DNA of 64,000 nucleotides from Melastoma dodecandrum (lineage: Eukaryota; Streptophyta; Magnoliopsida; Myrtales; Melastomataceae): positions 6,484,517 through 6,548,516 of the forward strand of contig JARUPY010000533.1 of assembly GCA_029817715.1 (NCBI GenBank), read 5' to 3'. Positions 11,537 through 24,363 of this stretch are shown here, piece by piece. The notes beneath the pieces were generated by a model. It was not told where the DNA came from. It saw nothing but the letters and a program-made list of their open reading frames with translations, and searched no databases. Positions within the stretch are counted from its first letter, which is position 1; the number at the start of each line of letters is the position of its first letter. Position numbers and translations under genes: made by a program.

Positions 11537-13948
11537 ATGGTATTCAGATCTCAAGTCAGACTTTTGAGACGATATCCGTCAGCTGAGTTCTTTTACACCT
11601 TGAAGAATCGCTCAGGATAAAGAACACTGACATCGGGAAACGGGAGAAATACACAATCATTCTTCTCCTCATTCAAGTTAAGCGAAATTACATGAACACA
11701 TTTCGCTTACGTCCTTTGTCTCTTGGGCAGGCACAGGAGCTCCTCACATGAAGGGTACAAAACTCCCATGGCAAAGGCGAGGGTGGTAGGGCGACAAAGC
11801 TTCAAGCCAAAGTCTTGTAGCAATTTCGTCAAACCTTCGACTCCATCGGACGAAGATGCAATGACGAGATCATATAAAACGGAAGTACCAAAACTCTACT
11901 TCACCTTTCTTATAAACGAAATTACATGAGCAAACTTCGTTCTTACTCTAAAAAGAGCAAGTCGCATGAACTCACTTGTTTCTAGGTACATGAACTTCCT
12001 TACACAACAGACGTCAATCAAGAGTAACCATTTCGTCAATCCTTTGATTCCTGCGGACAAAGACGCAATGACGAAACACATAGAAAAGGGGAGTATCAAA
12101 ACACTACTTCACCTTTCATATAAATGAAGTTACATGAGCAAACTTCATTCATACTTTAAAAGAAACAAGTTACATGAGCTCACTTGTTATCTGTCCTTTG
12201 CTTAGTGTAGGTACATAAACATCCTACATTACAGACAAAGGCGCGGGCGGTTGGGTGGAAAAATTTCGAACCAAAGCTTCGAAATTGCCTTTGTCATCAC
12301 CAAAGATGATCATACCAAAAGGGAGTATCATCTACACTGTTCTCTAACAAAATTTCTCATGATTCCCCAGATGGAGTCGTATCCCTACTTCCCCAGTTGG
12401 AGTCCTGCCTTCGTTCAAGCTGGAGTTGATTACATACGTCGCATTCCTCAGCAAGGATACAAGCATATTCTTCCAGAACTATCATCGAGACGGACATATC
12501 CATCTCATTTCCCCAGCAGAAATTTTAACTCCCCAAGCAAGAGTCGAAGTACATGAGCTAACTTCGTCTCTGTCCGTTGGCAACTGTGTAGGCACATGGA
12601 CATCCACACAGTATGGTACAAACTCCTAGGCAACGGCGAATGTGGTCAGGTGGAAGCCGTTCCAAATTTAATTTAAAAGAAATCAGAACACGAAAGTGCA
12701 CAAGAGCACTACAAAGGTTTGAGTATCTAAACATATTCATTTCTTAAGCATTTGTGTGTGCTCATTTGCATACAATTCGAAACTATCTTTATTAAAAATG
12801 TCTCTGAGCGAGAATGGAGAAGGCAAGCCTATTCCTAAATACTTACCTAGAGCGATGAGTACAAACATTGTAAGGATTCATACACAAGCATTCAGACGGA
12901 TAACGAATCCTTTGACAAAAGATGCTCTGAACCGGAATGAGATCGAGCATTTCTTCTCTATCCTAAACACGAAACATCAACCATTGCTAGCCCCTTTCGA
13001 GCCAAAGTTGAAGTTTTCGTATACACTACACCTAACAAGTTTAAGGACCGCCTCACATCGAGGTTAAAAAGGGAGATCTTATAGCTAGAACCCGGAAGCA
13101 ACGGATCGTAGAGGCTACACTTCCTTAAGATTCGAGCGAAGAGGTATCATCGACAATTAAGCCCACCAGTTGAGTCGTTCCCAAGGATGAAACTTCTCAA
13201 ACCATACTACAAGAAGTACAAATTCCAAAGAGGATCATTCACAAATAAAGCGAGGTAAAGCCCTATGACCTAGTAAAGAAAAAGAAAAATCAGCGAAAAG
13301 ACCAAAGTCTTTAAAGGAAAGTGCAAAATCAAAATCAAAAGAGCAAAAAAATAAAGCATCAGGGCCAACATTGGTGGTCGCAAAAGCAAAGGTGCTATCC
13401 TTCAAAGACAGAGCTTTCCCCAAAGTGGATTGATCACACCTGCCGGTAAACCGATTATTCATTCCCCAATAGAATATGTCAACTGGTGAGCTGTCTGAAA
13501 GATGGAGAATTTGCTTGAATGGTGGAACCTCTACGATCCAATAGCTTCCGATGAGGTCCTTAAACTCTTTTATTTCAAAGACTAATTTAAACTTTCAATC
13601 TAAAGGCCTTATGCCAAACTCACATTATAACCCGAGCAAAGACTCCTTCGACCGGTACATGAGCATCCATGTCAAAGGAATTCTGAAATCCAACTGAAAT
13701 AGCTTTTAGAAATGAGAGTGAAACACGAGAGGAATCAACAAACCTTCTCTGCTCTCGCTTGGAAACACTCTTAAAAAGAAAACAAAACAACGCATAATGT
13801 GCATGTATATTTAGTTGTTTTTGTTTTCGCTGTGACTAATGATTTTCTTGAATAGCTTTTAGGGTGCGCGTTGACCAAAGACGCTCTCGAAATACAATTT
13901 GAGGTATTAGTAATATCCTTGCGAGAAAATCTTTTCAGATTCCCTCCC
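11537..13948 (+). other. Long non-coding segment between integrase and 3' LTR
   Basis: This 2.4-kb stretch holds no convincing gene; the ORFs of 60-100 codons show no family features. Its first kilobase carries the hairpin array annotated separately. The rest is AT-rich with short A-rich runs (13260-13360). A long untranslated segment here is typical of Tat/Ogre elements. Confidence 0.6.
11681..12610 (+). repeat. Array of covarying hairpins sharing a TACATGA-type loop
   Basis: At least eight short inverted repeats share a loop close to TACATGARC but have different, matching stems. They are 11681-11707 (AGCGAAAT/ATTTCGCT), 11915-11941 (AACGAA/TTCGTT), 11958-11978 (CAAGT/ACTTG), 12125-12147 (TGAAGT/ACTTCA), 12164-12187 (AACAAGT/ACTTGTT), 12207-12229 (TGTAGG/CCTACA), 12545-12566 (CGAAGT/ACTTCG) and 12583-12610 (TGTG..GG/CC.ACACA). 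A weaker one lies at 11983-12000. They look grouped as modules of two or three hairpins. Stem sequence changes while pairing is kept, so structure seems to be conserved. Confidence 0.6.
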
Positions 13949-13962
13949 AAGGAGGGGCAAAC
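13949..13962 (+). other. Polypurine tract
   Basis: The bases AAGGAGGGGCAAAC directly precede the LTR start TGTAATACC at 13963. This is the usual plus-strand primer position and motif for Tat/Ogre elements, and it fixes the left edge of the 3' LTR. Confidence 0.75.
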
Positions 13963-16900
13963 TGTAATACCTCAAATGAGCCGCAAACTGTCTAAACCTC
14001 AACGAACGCACCGATAACAGAGGCCTCGAATTAGCATGAACATCCTTCCTATATACGGATTCGAGAGTGCTTAAGTTTAAAGGATATGAAGCTGCTTTAT
14101 TCAACGACGTCCAATGCAACAGTTGTATCCCAATCTATATACACGCCCTCCTTGTACAGACAGTTCAATCTTTTCCAGGAGCCATGCCCTCCCAAGAAGG
14201 GAAAAGAAAAGAAGAAGAAAAAAACAAACTACCATACAGCCCGTCCGCAACAACAAGCTGCAGCCACAGTCGGCACCCCAACATGATGGTTCAAAGCTGT
14301 TTGCTGCTGATTCCCCGCCATTTCCTGCTTTTACAATGTCGTTCACCAACATAACGTCTTCTGATGCGGCTGCGGCTATTATCGCCTAAAATGCGCAGCA
14401 AGAAAAAGAACGCCCAAGTTCCTCACGACGGCAAAATCAGTGGCAATGATACTTCGAATGAATGAAGAAGATAGGAAGCTTCCTGGAGATAAGCACTTGT
14501 CTCTCGTCAAACCCCAAGTGTCTTTGAACACTGAAAGAAGCAGATTGGCATGGTCAGAGGAGAACCTGGCAGCCATAAACTGAAGATGAATGAGTTTGAG
14601 AGTGAGGCAGAGATTCATACTCTGCATGATGGTGGTTTGTTGAGGCAGCCTTGACAGCCAACAAAGCCTCGAATCACACAGACGCAATCACATAGAGATC
14701 AGGATTTTCAGATTATACAGCCACAAATTCATCAAGCATTGCAGCAGCCACATCGATGCAGCAGCCACATCGACAATAGCAATATGACAACGACAGCAGA
14801 ACAGTTTCAAACAACAGGAGGACAAGGACATGTATCCAGCCATGTTGTTGTCCCTCGATGCCTAAACCTTCATGATCCTCTCCATATTGGCGACCCAACC
14901 GTACTCGTCAACGACAAGGCAGCAAGGAGAGATGGGGTCTACCACGCGAGCGGACACCGCGACCTTCTCCACTTTGTCAACCTTGCAGAAGCCTTCAAAT
15001 TTCGGTTTTTTTCCTTCCCCTGTTCCTTCATCCTCGGCATGTAGTCTTTCAGGCTTGTCACTTTGTCAACCTTCTCAAGGGTATGCCTAACACATAGCAG
15101 CAGCCCAAGCCAAAGAAGGGCCGAGCAAAATCAATGGCCAAATTAAAAAAATCAAATCAAAGAAAAGGGCCAGGCAAAACAAAAATTCAAACCCAAAGAG
15201 AACCCAAATGAACCAAAGCCAACTTTAGCCCAAAACCAAACCAAAGAAAGAGCCCAAGGCAACTCTCAGCCTTGTAACCACATAGGCCAATTCCAAATAA
15301 GAGCAAATCCAGCCCATGTCAAGCTGAGAATTAAAACTTACCTTTACTCCCCCGACAAAATCCTGCCAAATCAGGATCCCAACACACCTGGCAGCAAAGT
15401 TTCTCCTCTTAAACCATTCTCCACTGTCAATCCCTGCAGAGAAGGACGATTCGGCAATGCCCATGGAGATCATGTCCCCTAACGGTTTTAAATTGTCCTA
15501 ACCAGAACTAACCTAATCTTAACTACACGGAAGGAATCGAACGAGAATTGAAGAGGAGGGAGGACGACAAGGAATGAATAACAAACAAGAAACAAACCAG
15601 AAGACTTCTGGTTAGGGAGGGTGGAGCGAAGTATAAAAAGAAAAAGAATCAGAAGAACCTAGGGAGGGGGGATAAAACAATTCTAAGAACCTTACCAATT
15701 TCTCGGGGGAGGAGAATTCATTTTTCTTTCTGGAGGGGGAGAGGAGACTAACAGAACGGTTGTTCTTCTCTTTTCTTCCTTGATCATTTTCTGCCATCGC
15801 AGGAACTCCATCCCCACTGTGGTCGCCACCTTTCAGCACTCCAGCCGACTCTCCACCAAGGTAAGGAGGAACCCCCGGCCTGGAACCCTCTGCACCAGCC
15901 CAAACTCAACAGCAACGGCAGGAGACAACAGTGCAGTCGTCACTTCAACCTCAACCTACCTCAGCGCGAACATGGAAGGCTTCCCCAACGTTTGCCGTGA
16001 AGATGGCTGTTCAGGGCAATGACGAGTGCCTCCCCCTCGGCTTTGAAGTAGATGCGAACCGAAAGCTAAGTCTTCCCTACTCGCTTGACTTCTCGATGTC
16101 CCCTTTTGTCATTCTACTTTCTCAGCGAACCTTGTCTTCAAATCCAGCGGCGACGGTTCTTACACCATCCCTCAACAACCTGCGGCCAGACATTCCTAAG
16201 GAGCAGCCATCCTGCGCTTTCCCAGCATCATTAACAACGGCGACGATCTTGCTCAGACATTCAAAGACAGTCTCCCCCTCTGTTCTCCCCGACTGCATCA
16301 GCTTCTCCCGGCATATTCGAGCTCAACACCGCCCCAACCCCTGTCCTGAAGGCCACGGTGACAGCAAACCCACCTTCACCGCCACAGCGAGCCCCGGCCG
16401 ACCTCTCTCTCCAACCCGAATCCGGCTTCAGCAATGAAGACCCGCCCTCCTCCTCGGATGAACTCCGGCGTACCCAAGTCCGGCGGCAGCAACTCCAAGG
16501 CGGACTCATTTCCCCAGCAACGACTGCACACCAGCAACCAGTCCCTGGTGCCTCCTCGACTAACGACGGCTCCACAACAACTCCCTCAGCCGCCTCAGCC
16601 GTAGCCCCAGCGTCCCCAGACATGGTGGTGACTAACCTGTTTTCTAACCACGGCGGCCTTCCCCACTCCTCCGGCGTCCACGGACTTCCTGTGCTTACGG
16701 CGACCCACGTTCTCCTTGGGCGACAGACCAGCAGCAGCTACGGGGGTCATTTGGATCTGACCTCCAAACCCAACCATGGCAACTCATCTCCTCTCCGATT
16801 TCTCCAAACCCATGGCGGAGCGTACCCATGCCCAGACCCGAGGGGAAGACCAAAGCCTTGCCAGGAGATGCTGGTCCCCGATCACGGTGAACCCGCGATG

Positions 16901-18376
16901 GCGACGAAGACCCGCTAGGATCTGCCCTCCTTTGTTGTTCTCCAATCTTCACCTGGGTCATGCGTGGGGGAGGAGCACAATCTGACAGACGAGGCTTCGT
17001 GAAGATGGCACCCCCAGAAAGGTCGAAATCCTTAATCTCATTATTTAATTTAAAAAATGGCCATCTGTCTGTTCGTTTTGATTTCATGATGGTTTTTTTT
17101 ACCTAAATGTTTGTATTTAGCATTTTTGAACCTCAAGAGTCAAACTGACGGTAATTTTTTTTAGGATCCCAAAGTGATTAAGTTCTGTTTTGTTGTGTTT
17201 TTACTGGCCTAATTAAATTTTATTTTATTTCTTTTAAGATAAAATTTCACGTTATACTTTCATATTTTTAATAATAGTTAATTAAACCTCTTTTTCTGTT
17301 AAATGTCTCCGACTTTTCTTTTGTTTTCACTATTATCGGTAAAAGTCCCAAAATTTTTATGAAGCTCACGTGATGTTATTCTTGACATTCATTTATGTCT
17401 TTGCTCATTTACGCAAATTAATGGTTCATCACAAAGCTCATTATCCACATTCACATTTATTTTTGCATGTACACTGAGCATGTAACTTCGGAAGATCAAA
17501 TTCGGAATTTCGAAGATTAACTTGAAGGCGTGTGTATCAAACCGCGCGGATCCACCCCGGCCTGAAAATCGTGGGCTCGAAGATAAAGCAGCCCCAACCT
17601 TCAATCTAAGGTACAAAGGGGAGGTGCGGGCCTCCCCGAATTTCATTTTAAAAGGCCACTTGTAACGGATTACGGGCCCAAGTGCATAGGCCCGCAATCA
17701 CCGCCCCTTCCCCGCCCTTTTGATCTAAATTATTGTCTGTGGTTGCGTGCGTGATTTAGGTTTTAGGTTTATACGTCGCATGCCTGGTTTTAATCAAACA
17801 AACCTAAGTTCGGATCCAACACCCGTTAAAACGTCGATAAGAGTCCGGCCCACTCCCCGATCGGGCCCAATACCCGTCAAATCAAAAGTTAAACATTTTT
17901 GGACAAATCGCCACCCTTTTCGCATGTGGTAGGATACTAAGGTTAGTAAATAGGAATCCCCGAACCTATACTCTGATTTTTCCGACTTAAAATCACATTT
18001 TTTTAACTAAGTCGATGGCGACTCCGAACAAAAGTTTTTCCAAAGTAAAACTAAACTTCACTACCCATTTTTTTCGGAGCCACTTGGGGTGAAGTGACGG
18101 CTACTCGAGCCGCTCCTTGGGCCCTCCCCGAAATTCGCGAGCGAGGCCTTAACGCAGCCTTTCGCTCGCTGCCTCCAGGGAACTGGAGACGGTTGGCGAA
18201 ACGTCCCGCAGACCCGTTCACGAATCAAGGGAAGGCCCAACCCGGGGCCCCTTCCCGCAGCGTCCGGCGTTCGAGCCGTAACGCCGACCGGATTGGGCCT
18301 CGGGGGAGCGAGCCCGGATCCTCGGGCTTGCCGGAACCGCCGCCGCGCGCTGCTAGGCCGGACGGGCGCGCGCACA
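13963..18376 (+). repeat. Complete 3' LTR of the Ogre-like element (4414 bp)
   Basis: It starts TGTAATACC after the polypurine tract and ends GCGCGCACA. Positions 16683-18376 match the partial 5' LTR. A TATA-like box (GTATAAAAAG, 15631-15640) is a plausible promoter, placing U3 at roughly the first 1.7 kb. The short ORFs inside are not supported as genes. The next bases, CCTTT at 18377-18381, are the expected 5-bp target duplication and are also codons of the interrupted older RT; the matching left copy is outside the window. Confidence 0.82.
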
Positions 18377-21089
18377 CCTTTCGGTCTGAAAAATGTCGGG
18401 GCTACCTATCAGCGAGCAATGAACACCATATTTGATGCCTATTTAGGGAAAACAATAGAAGTCTACATCGACGACATAGTGGTCAAGTCGACGAAGGAAG
18501 AATTGCATGTTGAACACTTGAGAAGTGCCTTTTTGAAAATGAGGACCCACCAACTAAAGTTAAACCCTCTTAAGTATGCCTTTGGAGTCAGGGCGGGGCA
18601 TTTCCTAGGTTTCCTAGTGCATCAACGTGGCATTGAGGTTGATCAAAATAAAGTAAAAGCCATTCAGAGCCTGTCAGCACCAAAGAATAAGAAAGAATTG
18701 CAAGCTTTTCTAGGAAGAGTTAATTACCTGCGTAGGTTTATAGGGAATGTCGCAGGGAAGACAAAAACATTCTCTAATCTATTGAGAGAAAGGTATGAAT
18801 ATAAATGGACTGAGAAACACGAAGAGGCTTTTAATGCCCTAAAGGAATACTTAATGCATCCACCGGTTCTGATTCCCCCTCAACAAGGAAAGCCTTTCAT
18901 CCTTTACGTAGCGGCTACTGGAATAACAATAGACGCGATGTTTGCACAAATAGATCAGGACGGACGCGAAAGGGCAGTCTACTACCTATCAAGACAGCTA
19001 ACCCCGACTGAGGTTAAATATACTCCAAAAGAGAAATTGTCCTTGTCGGTGTTCTATGCAGTAATGAAACTTAGACACTACATTGGGAACAGGCAAGTCT
19101 ACGTGGTGTCTAAGTCGCCCATAATTAAATATTTCTTTGAAAGTCCGTTATTAGCCGGACGTGTCAGCAAATGGAGCTTAATTCTTTCCCCGTATGATTT
19201 GAGATACAAATCCCAGCAGTCGGTTAAAGGACAGGTATTAGCTGATTTCCTAGTGGACCATGACCCGGACTTATCGGTAGATCAAGAGGAAAAAATCGAC
19301 GATATCTGGCAGGCGTGGTTTGATGGTTCATCCACAAGAAACGGAGCGGGGATAGGAGTCCATGTAATGTCTCCTATGGGCAGAGACATTAGGTTGGCTT
19401 TTCGTTTACATGAATTGTCAACCAACAATGCTACTGAGTATGAAGCGTTGATAACAGTGCTAAAAGAACTCCTTTCATTAAAAGCAAAGCGAGTTCGAAT
19501 CAAGGGTGATTCCCAGTTGGTTATCAACCAGGTGAATGAGGCGTGTTTGTGTCAAGAGAAGTTGCGACCTTACCTAGACATAGTTCGGCAGCTGATCGCA
19601 CGCTTTGAAAATATAACTTTTCATTTTATAAGCCGTAACGAAAACAGAGTAGCTAATAACTTGGCACAACTTGCCTCAGGTTATAAAGGAAAAGTTAACT
19701 CAAGGGATTTGATAGAAATAGAGTCGCATTTGCAGTCAAGAAATAATGTCATGGCTATAGACATAATGAAGCAAGACGAAGATTGGAGAAAACCAATCAT
19801 AGATTTTCTCTCATATCCGAGTCGAAAGGTTAAACAGCGAATTAAAGTCCAGGCACTAACGTATGTTCTTCTAAATGGTGTCCTCTATAAGAAAGATACT
19901 AACGGGGTACTCTTGAGGTGTGTAGACTTAGAAGAAGCTACCCCAATAATGTTAGAAACACATGAAGGACTCTGTGGATCGCATCAATCGGGAATTAAAA
20001 TGTGTTGGATCATTCGGAGACACGGGTTTTATTGGCCATCAATGATGAAAAATTGTATTGAAATGGCTAGGGGGTGTCAAGATTGCCAGCGACACGGCCC
20101 GTCGACCCGTGCACCAGCGACTGACCTGATTCCCATAATCAAACCTTGGCCTTTTAGAACTTGGGCTTTAGATATAATAGGAGAGATTCACCCCCACTCT
20201 AGTCGAGGGGACGCGTTCATCTTAGTCGTAACAGACTACTTCACTAAGTGGATAGAAGCCCAAGTCTACAAGAAAATTGACCACAATGAAGTGATCGATT
20301 TCTTGCGAACTTACATCATCTACCGCTTTGGCATTCCTCAAAACATCGTTGTAGACAATGGGACGAGTTTTAATAATGCTAAGGTGAAGGAATTTGCCGA
20401 AGAATTTGGCTTCGTAATTTCGAACTTTACACCATATTACCCTCAAGCGAATGGATAGGCTGAAGCATCTAACAAACTGATAAAAAACAACATCCAAAAG
20501 ATGATTGGGTGTAATCCGAAAAAATGGCATGAAATGTTAAATGATACCCTATGGGCTCTAAGAGTCACTAAGCGAGAAGGCACTGGAGAAACGCCATTCG
20601 CGCTAGTCTACGGGCATGATGCGATTTTACCCATAGAAATGAGGTACAAGTCGCTTCGCGTTGCACATTCAAGTCTACAAGATGAAGCTATGTATATCTC
20701 TAGAAGAATTAGAGAAGAAAAGGTTAGAAGTTGTAGACAAGTTAGAAGCACACAAGCAAAGAATAGCCCGATACTACAATAAGAAGGTAGTCCATAAACA
20801 CTTCAGTGTTGGCGACTTGGTCTGGAAGATGGTGTTGCCACTAAAATCCAAGGATCAGGTATTAGGGAAATGGTCCCCAAATTGGGAGGGACCATATCGG
20901 GTAATCGAAGCCTATTCAACGAATAGTTACAGGTTGTCGACGCTCGAAGGAGTTAAGCAACCGTTGAAAATTAATGGCAAGTATTTGAAGCAATACAGAA
21001 AGACCATTTGGGAATTCCATAGGAAGGTATTAGAGAAGCGTTTCTCGGCCATTTTTAAAGAAATTGCACAAAGAAAAATATTAATGTAA
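18377..21089 (+). pseudogene. pol: pol 3' part of the older element: RT end, RNase H, integrase
   Basis: The frame starts inside RT with PFGLKNVGATYQRAMN; YIDD lies at 18464-18475. RNase H begins near 19315 (WFDGSSTRNGAG). Integrase has an HHCC finger (HEGLCGSH then CQDC) around 19960-20090. A DNG motif has its catalytic Asp at 20354, and the catalytic Glu is at 20462. An in-frame TAG at 20456-20458 falls two codons before that Glu. A frameshift near 20690-20710 moves the C-terminal module (VGDLVWKMVLP) to another frame that ends at 21089. The gene is therefore dead three times over: by the Ogre insertion, the stop and the frameshift. Confidence 0.88.
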
Positions 21090-21361
21090 TTGTAGACTTG
21101 CAAATTTGTGCTCTGAATGCTGTCTACATCATAAAAGAATAGTATAAAAGAAATTGAATACACGGTCGTGGACTGAGTTTGTTTATAGGGTGTCATCCCT
21201 GCGACTTGCTGTCTACAACCGGAAAAATATGAAAAGTAAGGAAAAAACTTCAGCGCGGAGTGAGTCGCAGGCTTAATCTTGTACCATGCATGGAAATTGA
21301 ATCGGTCGCCTCCACAAACAGAATAGTCAAAACCTTGGCACGGTTGCGCTTGAGGGTGAAC

Positions 21362-24185
21362 TCATTCTTCCGACGGTACCAAGACATCAACTCGTCTTCT
21401 GCTGCGCAGAAGCATGCGTAGTCCGTTCAGCGAGCAGGGAGTCCACCACGGCGACCCGTTCCTTGAGTTCTTTCTCAAGGGCCAAGAGCTCCCGTAGTCG
21501 TTTTTGGACTTGAAGGAGTTGCCGGGACATGTCTTCTTTCTGGTCCCGGAGGAGTCGGATATCATCCACCTCCTGCGACTGTGCAACCAGCTTCTCAAGG
21601 ATTTGGTATTTAGCTTCCTGTTGAGCCTTGAGTTCATCCTGATAGACTGACCACTCAGTCCAGAATTACGACCTGAATTCCTCGCAGGGGGCCAGCATCT
21701 GCACACTAGCTGTTGGAGAACTCTGTATTTCTGCAACACAGTCCTGTAGCTCCTTAAAGAGAGCTTTAGAGAAGGTTTCATAGCAAAGCAGCTTCGCAAT
21801 ACGGTCCACGTTCTCCATGATATAAGTGTAGTCGCTGACCCGCTCGATGCACCTTCGCCGGAAGGTGTATTCAGAGGATGGGTAGGAGGAGAAGCGACAG
21901 GCATTGCAGCTGGTTGGGTATCAATACCAGAATCAGCCTCTGAAGCGACTGCCCCCTCCTGAGTCGCAACGTCCGCTGTAGACACAGCAGGGTCTATAGC
22001 GCCAAGAGGAGTTGCTTCAGGAGCATCTATCTTTTCCTCCTGCGCTGCGACTTCCCCTCCGACGATAACATCATCTCCCTCTGTAAGCGCTAGCAACTGA
22101 GGAATAGGGAGGGAGGTAACCTGTGAACGGAAAAGAGATTAGACATCAAAACATTAAAGGGAAAGGAAGCAGCAAAGAGAGACTTACATCCATCTCATGC
22201 TCTGATGGTGCTTCCGGCGATAGGCAGACTAAAGGTACTAAAGCCAATGATTGTCTAAAGCGAAAAGCAAGTATTATGAGAGTTGACAAAAAATGGCTAT
22301 TAACAACAAAGGAATGATACATACTCTGGAGGTGGAGTGATCGATGGGGCAGCCACCGAACTTGGAATCTGGGGCCCAGATGAGGTAAGTCTCGCCTGCT
22401 TCTGCATCTGGGAAATGGGGATTTCATCAGAATCCGAGTTTGGAGGAGAAAGCATCTTCCGTTTCCCGCGTTTCTTTAATGAGGTAGGAGGCGAGTCCTC
22501 GGCCTCAGACTTCACAACCTTCTTCACATGAACTCGCCGTTGTGTGCGAGTCGAGCGACTGGCTGGAGGAATAAGGCTCGTCTTTGAAGGAGTACCTCCT
22601 CCAGATCCAGATTCTTCACCCACCGTTGCTGAAACACAGAAAACAAACATTTGTTTTCAAAAGCGACCAACAAAAAGGAAGGCTGCTAGATCTTACCAGC
22701 TGGTACTTGCCGACCGGCCTTTAGCTTCATATCGGTGGAGAGATGTAGGTCCGACTCTGTAAAGGTGTCCAGGAACCTCATCTTACTGCGAAGAGCTTTA
22801 AAGGTCAACGACCACTGATAAGAAAAAGCTTCAGTGACGTAGACCATGGTGTTCTCGAGAGGGAACTCCGTATGCCGAAGCTCCGTCTTCCTTGACAGGA
22901 GATTCACCGTTGCCTGGAGGGAGTACTTAGAAAGGACATAGCTACTCCTAGAAATCATGTTGGAGTCGTCAAAATATGGGACTGCAGAGCTCTGGACGAA
23001 ACCCAACTGCCTTGCGCATAGCTGAGGGTTGTAGGACTCGAAGCTGAAGCCCGATTCTGTTGCGCAGGGTAAGACTCTGCTAATAAGAACAGAGTCCCAA
23101 TAAACACTCGGCTCCATCCTCTTCCGGCGCTTGTTGATGGCATGATTAGCTAGGAATGGGTGCCAGTCGTGGCGTTCACTCCGGTCGATGTCGACCAGGT
23201 GTTTTATGTGCCCCGTGACAGAAGCCCACAACCATTAATCCTTTGATTGGCAGCAAGACTTGAGCATGTGGATCCCATAACAGCTATCCTTCGCAACGCT
23301 GGGGGGCATCCGATACCCAGAGAGTCCTGGAAGCCATATGCATGCCCAAAGATGCACCATCCAAAGAAGGCCACCGGCTGGATATTTCGGAAAAGGCTGG
23401 GCAGATGCGCTGTTCTTGTAAAGGCTCTGGTAGATAATACCCAGCAAGAATGGTGCCCAAGCCACTCTGCTCTTCGCCATGCTCAGGAAGTTGGCAATCC
23501 CGTATACAAGCTTCGGCACCCTCTTGCCGGCAAAGCAGTAAACATACTTGCTCAACCAGGTGCTGAGGAATTCAACCTCCTCAGCCTTGCCCCAGATAGC
23601 GGTAGACTGGCCCTCAATCATCTTAAGGTGTTTCTCTGCTATGTTCTGAATCTGTAGCATCTCTTTAGGGTGATAATCACCATCCAAGGAATACAAGCGA
23701 ACGGGGGCTCCAGCCACACTACTCTCAGTCAAAAAGTAAATATCTTCTAGAGTAATAGTCATGGGGCCCTCCGGCAGATAGAAGCAGTTCACCTCGCTAT
23801 TCCAGAGAGGAAGTAGACTGGCACATACCCTTGGGTCGCAATGCTTCCCCAGCATAGTGATCTTCATGAAAGACCAAAGACCGCATGTCTTGAGTTTGCC
23901 CTGCAGTTTCTCCAGCCAACAAGTAAACCACTAGAGAAATAGGGCTTTCTCTACGGAAGGAAAGCAGAGGAAGCCACTCTTGTCTTCCCAGTTGAGGGGG
24001 TCGACGTCTGCCCGGCAGATAGGAATCTGGAATGCTGTCATCAGATACTCATAAGGAACAGGGTCCGGGAAAAGTTGAGTGCCAAGAACAGGACCAAGGG
24101 TTAAACCCTCGCCGTCTACAGTAGTAACGATACCGGCGGGGCCGGCACGTTGTTGGTGCCACTGAAAGGAGCCAAGAGTCGACAT
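21362..24185 (-). pseudogene. Antisense multi-exon plant-mobile-domain gene inside the older element
   Basis: It runs opposite to the element. From ATG 24185 one frame continues to about 22686, with in-frame stops at 23931 (TAG) and 23235 (TAA). It encodes a plant mobile domain (PMD): RVCASLLPLWNSEVNCFYLP, then PMTITLEDIYFL, where 'itLeDv' is the PMD signature. The frame then continues over splice-like joints: a donor after CCAGCTG near 22692 with an acceptor GTGTTTCAG near 22632, and smaller exons near 22310-22380, 22180-22230 and 22000-22120. The last part codes for acidic, then coiled-coil sequence (near 21390-21600: QVQKRLRELLALEKELKERV), with another frame break near 21830. PMD proteins are plant nuclear factors also carried by transposons. 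Tat elements are known to carry antisense ORFs. Exon limits are approximate. Confidence 0.65.
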
Positions 24186-24363
24186 CAGGGTTTTCTTTGG
24201 AAAGAAGTTAGGGTTTCAAGGAAAACAGAGTTTTTTTGGAGAGAAAGAAGTTGAGGCGTAGGACGTAAGTGAAAGGAGGGAAAACGAAACGTTTCTTTTA
24301 AACCAAAAATTAGTCACTGTGCTCAGGCGACGAAAAATCGCCTTAGCAAAAGATGGAGGCTTA

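Larger units (their letters stand above)
1..18376 (+). mobile_element. Ogre-like (Tat lineage) Ty3/gypsy LTR retrotransposon, 5' end cut by window
   Basis: Positions 1-1671 repeat as 16683-18376, so they are the tails of two LTRs. The 3' LTR starts with TG at 13963, right after a polypurine tract, and ends in ACA at 18376. The 5' copy therefore enters the window about 2720 bp inside the LTR, and the whole element should be about 21 kb. Internal order is primer site, upstream ORF, gag, protease, intron-like gap, RT, RNase H, integrase, then a long non-coding segment. The very large size, multi-kb LTRs, ORF before gag and intron between protease and RT are the known hallmarks of Ogre elements. 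Coding is broken by in-frame stops near 2817, 6468, 8402, 10136 and 11156 and a frameshift near 8360, so this copy is probably non-autonomous. It sits inside another element's RT gene. Confidence 0.88.
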
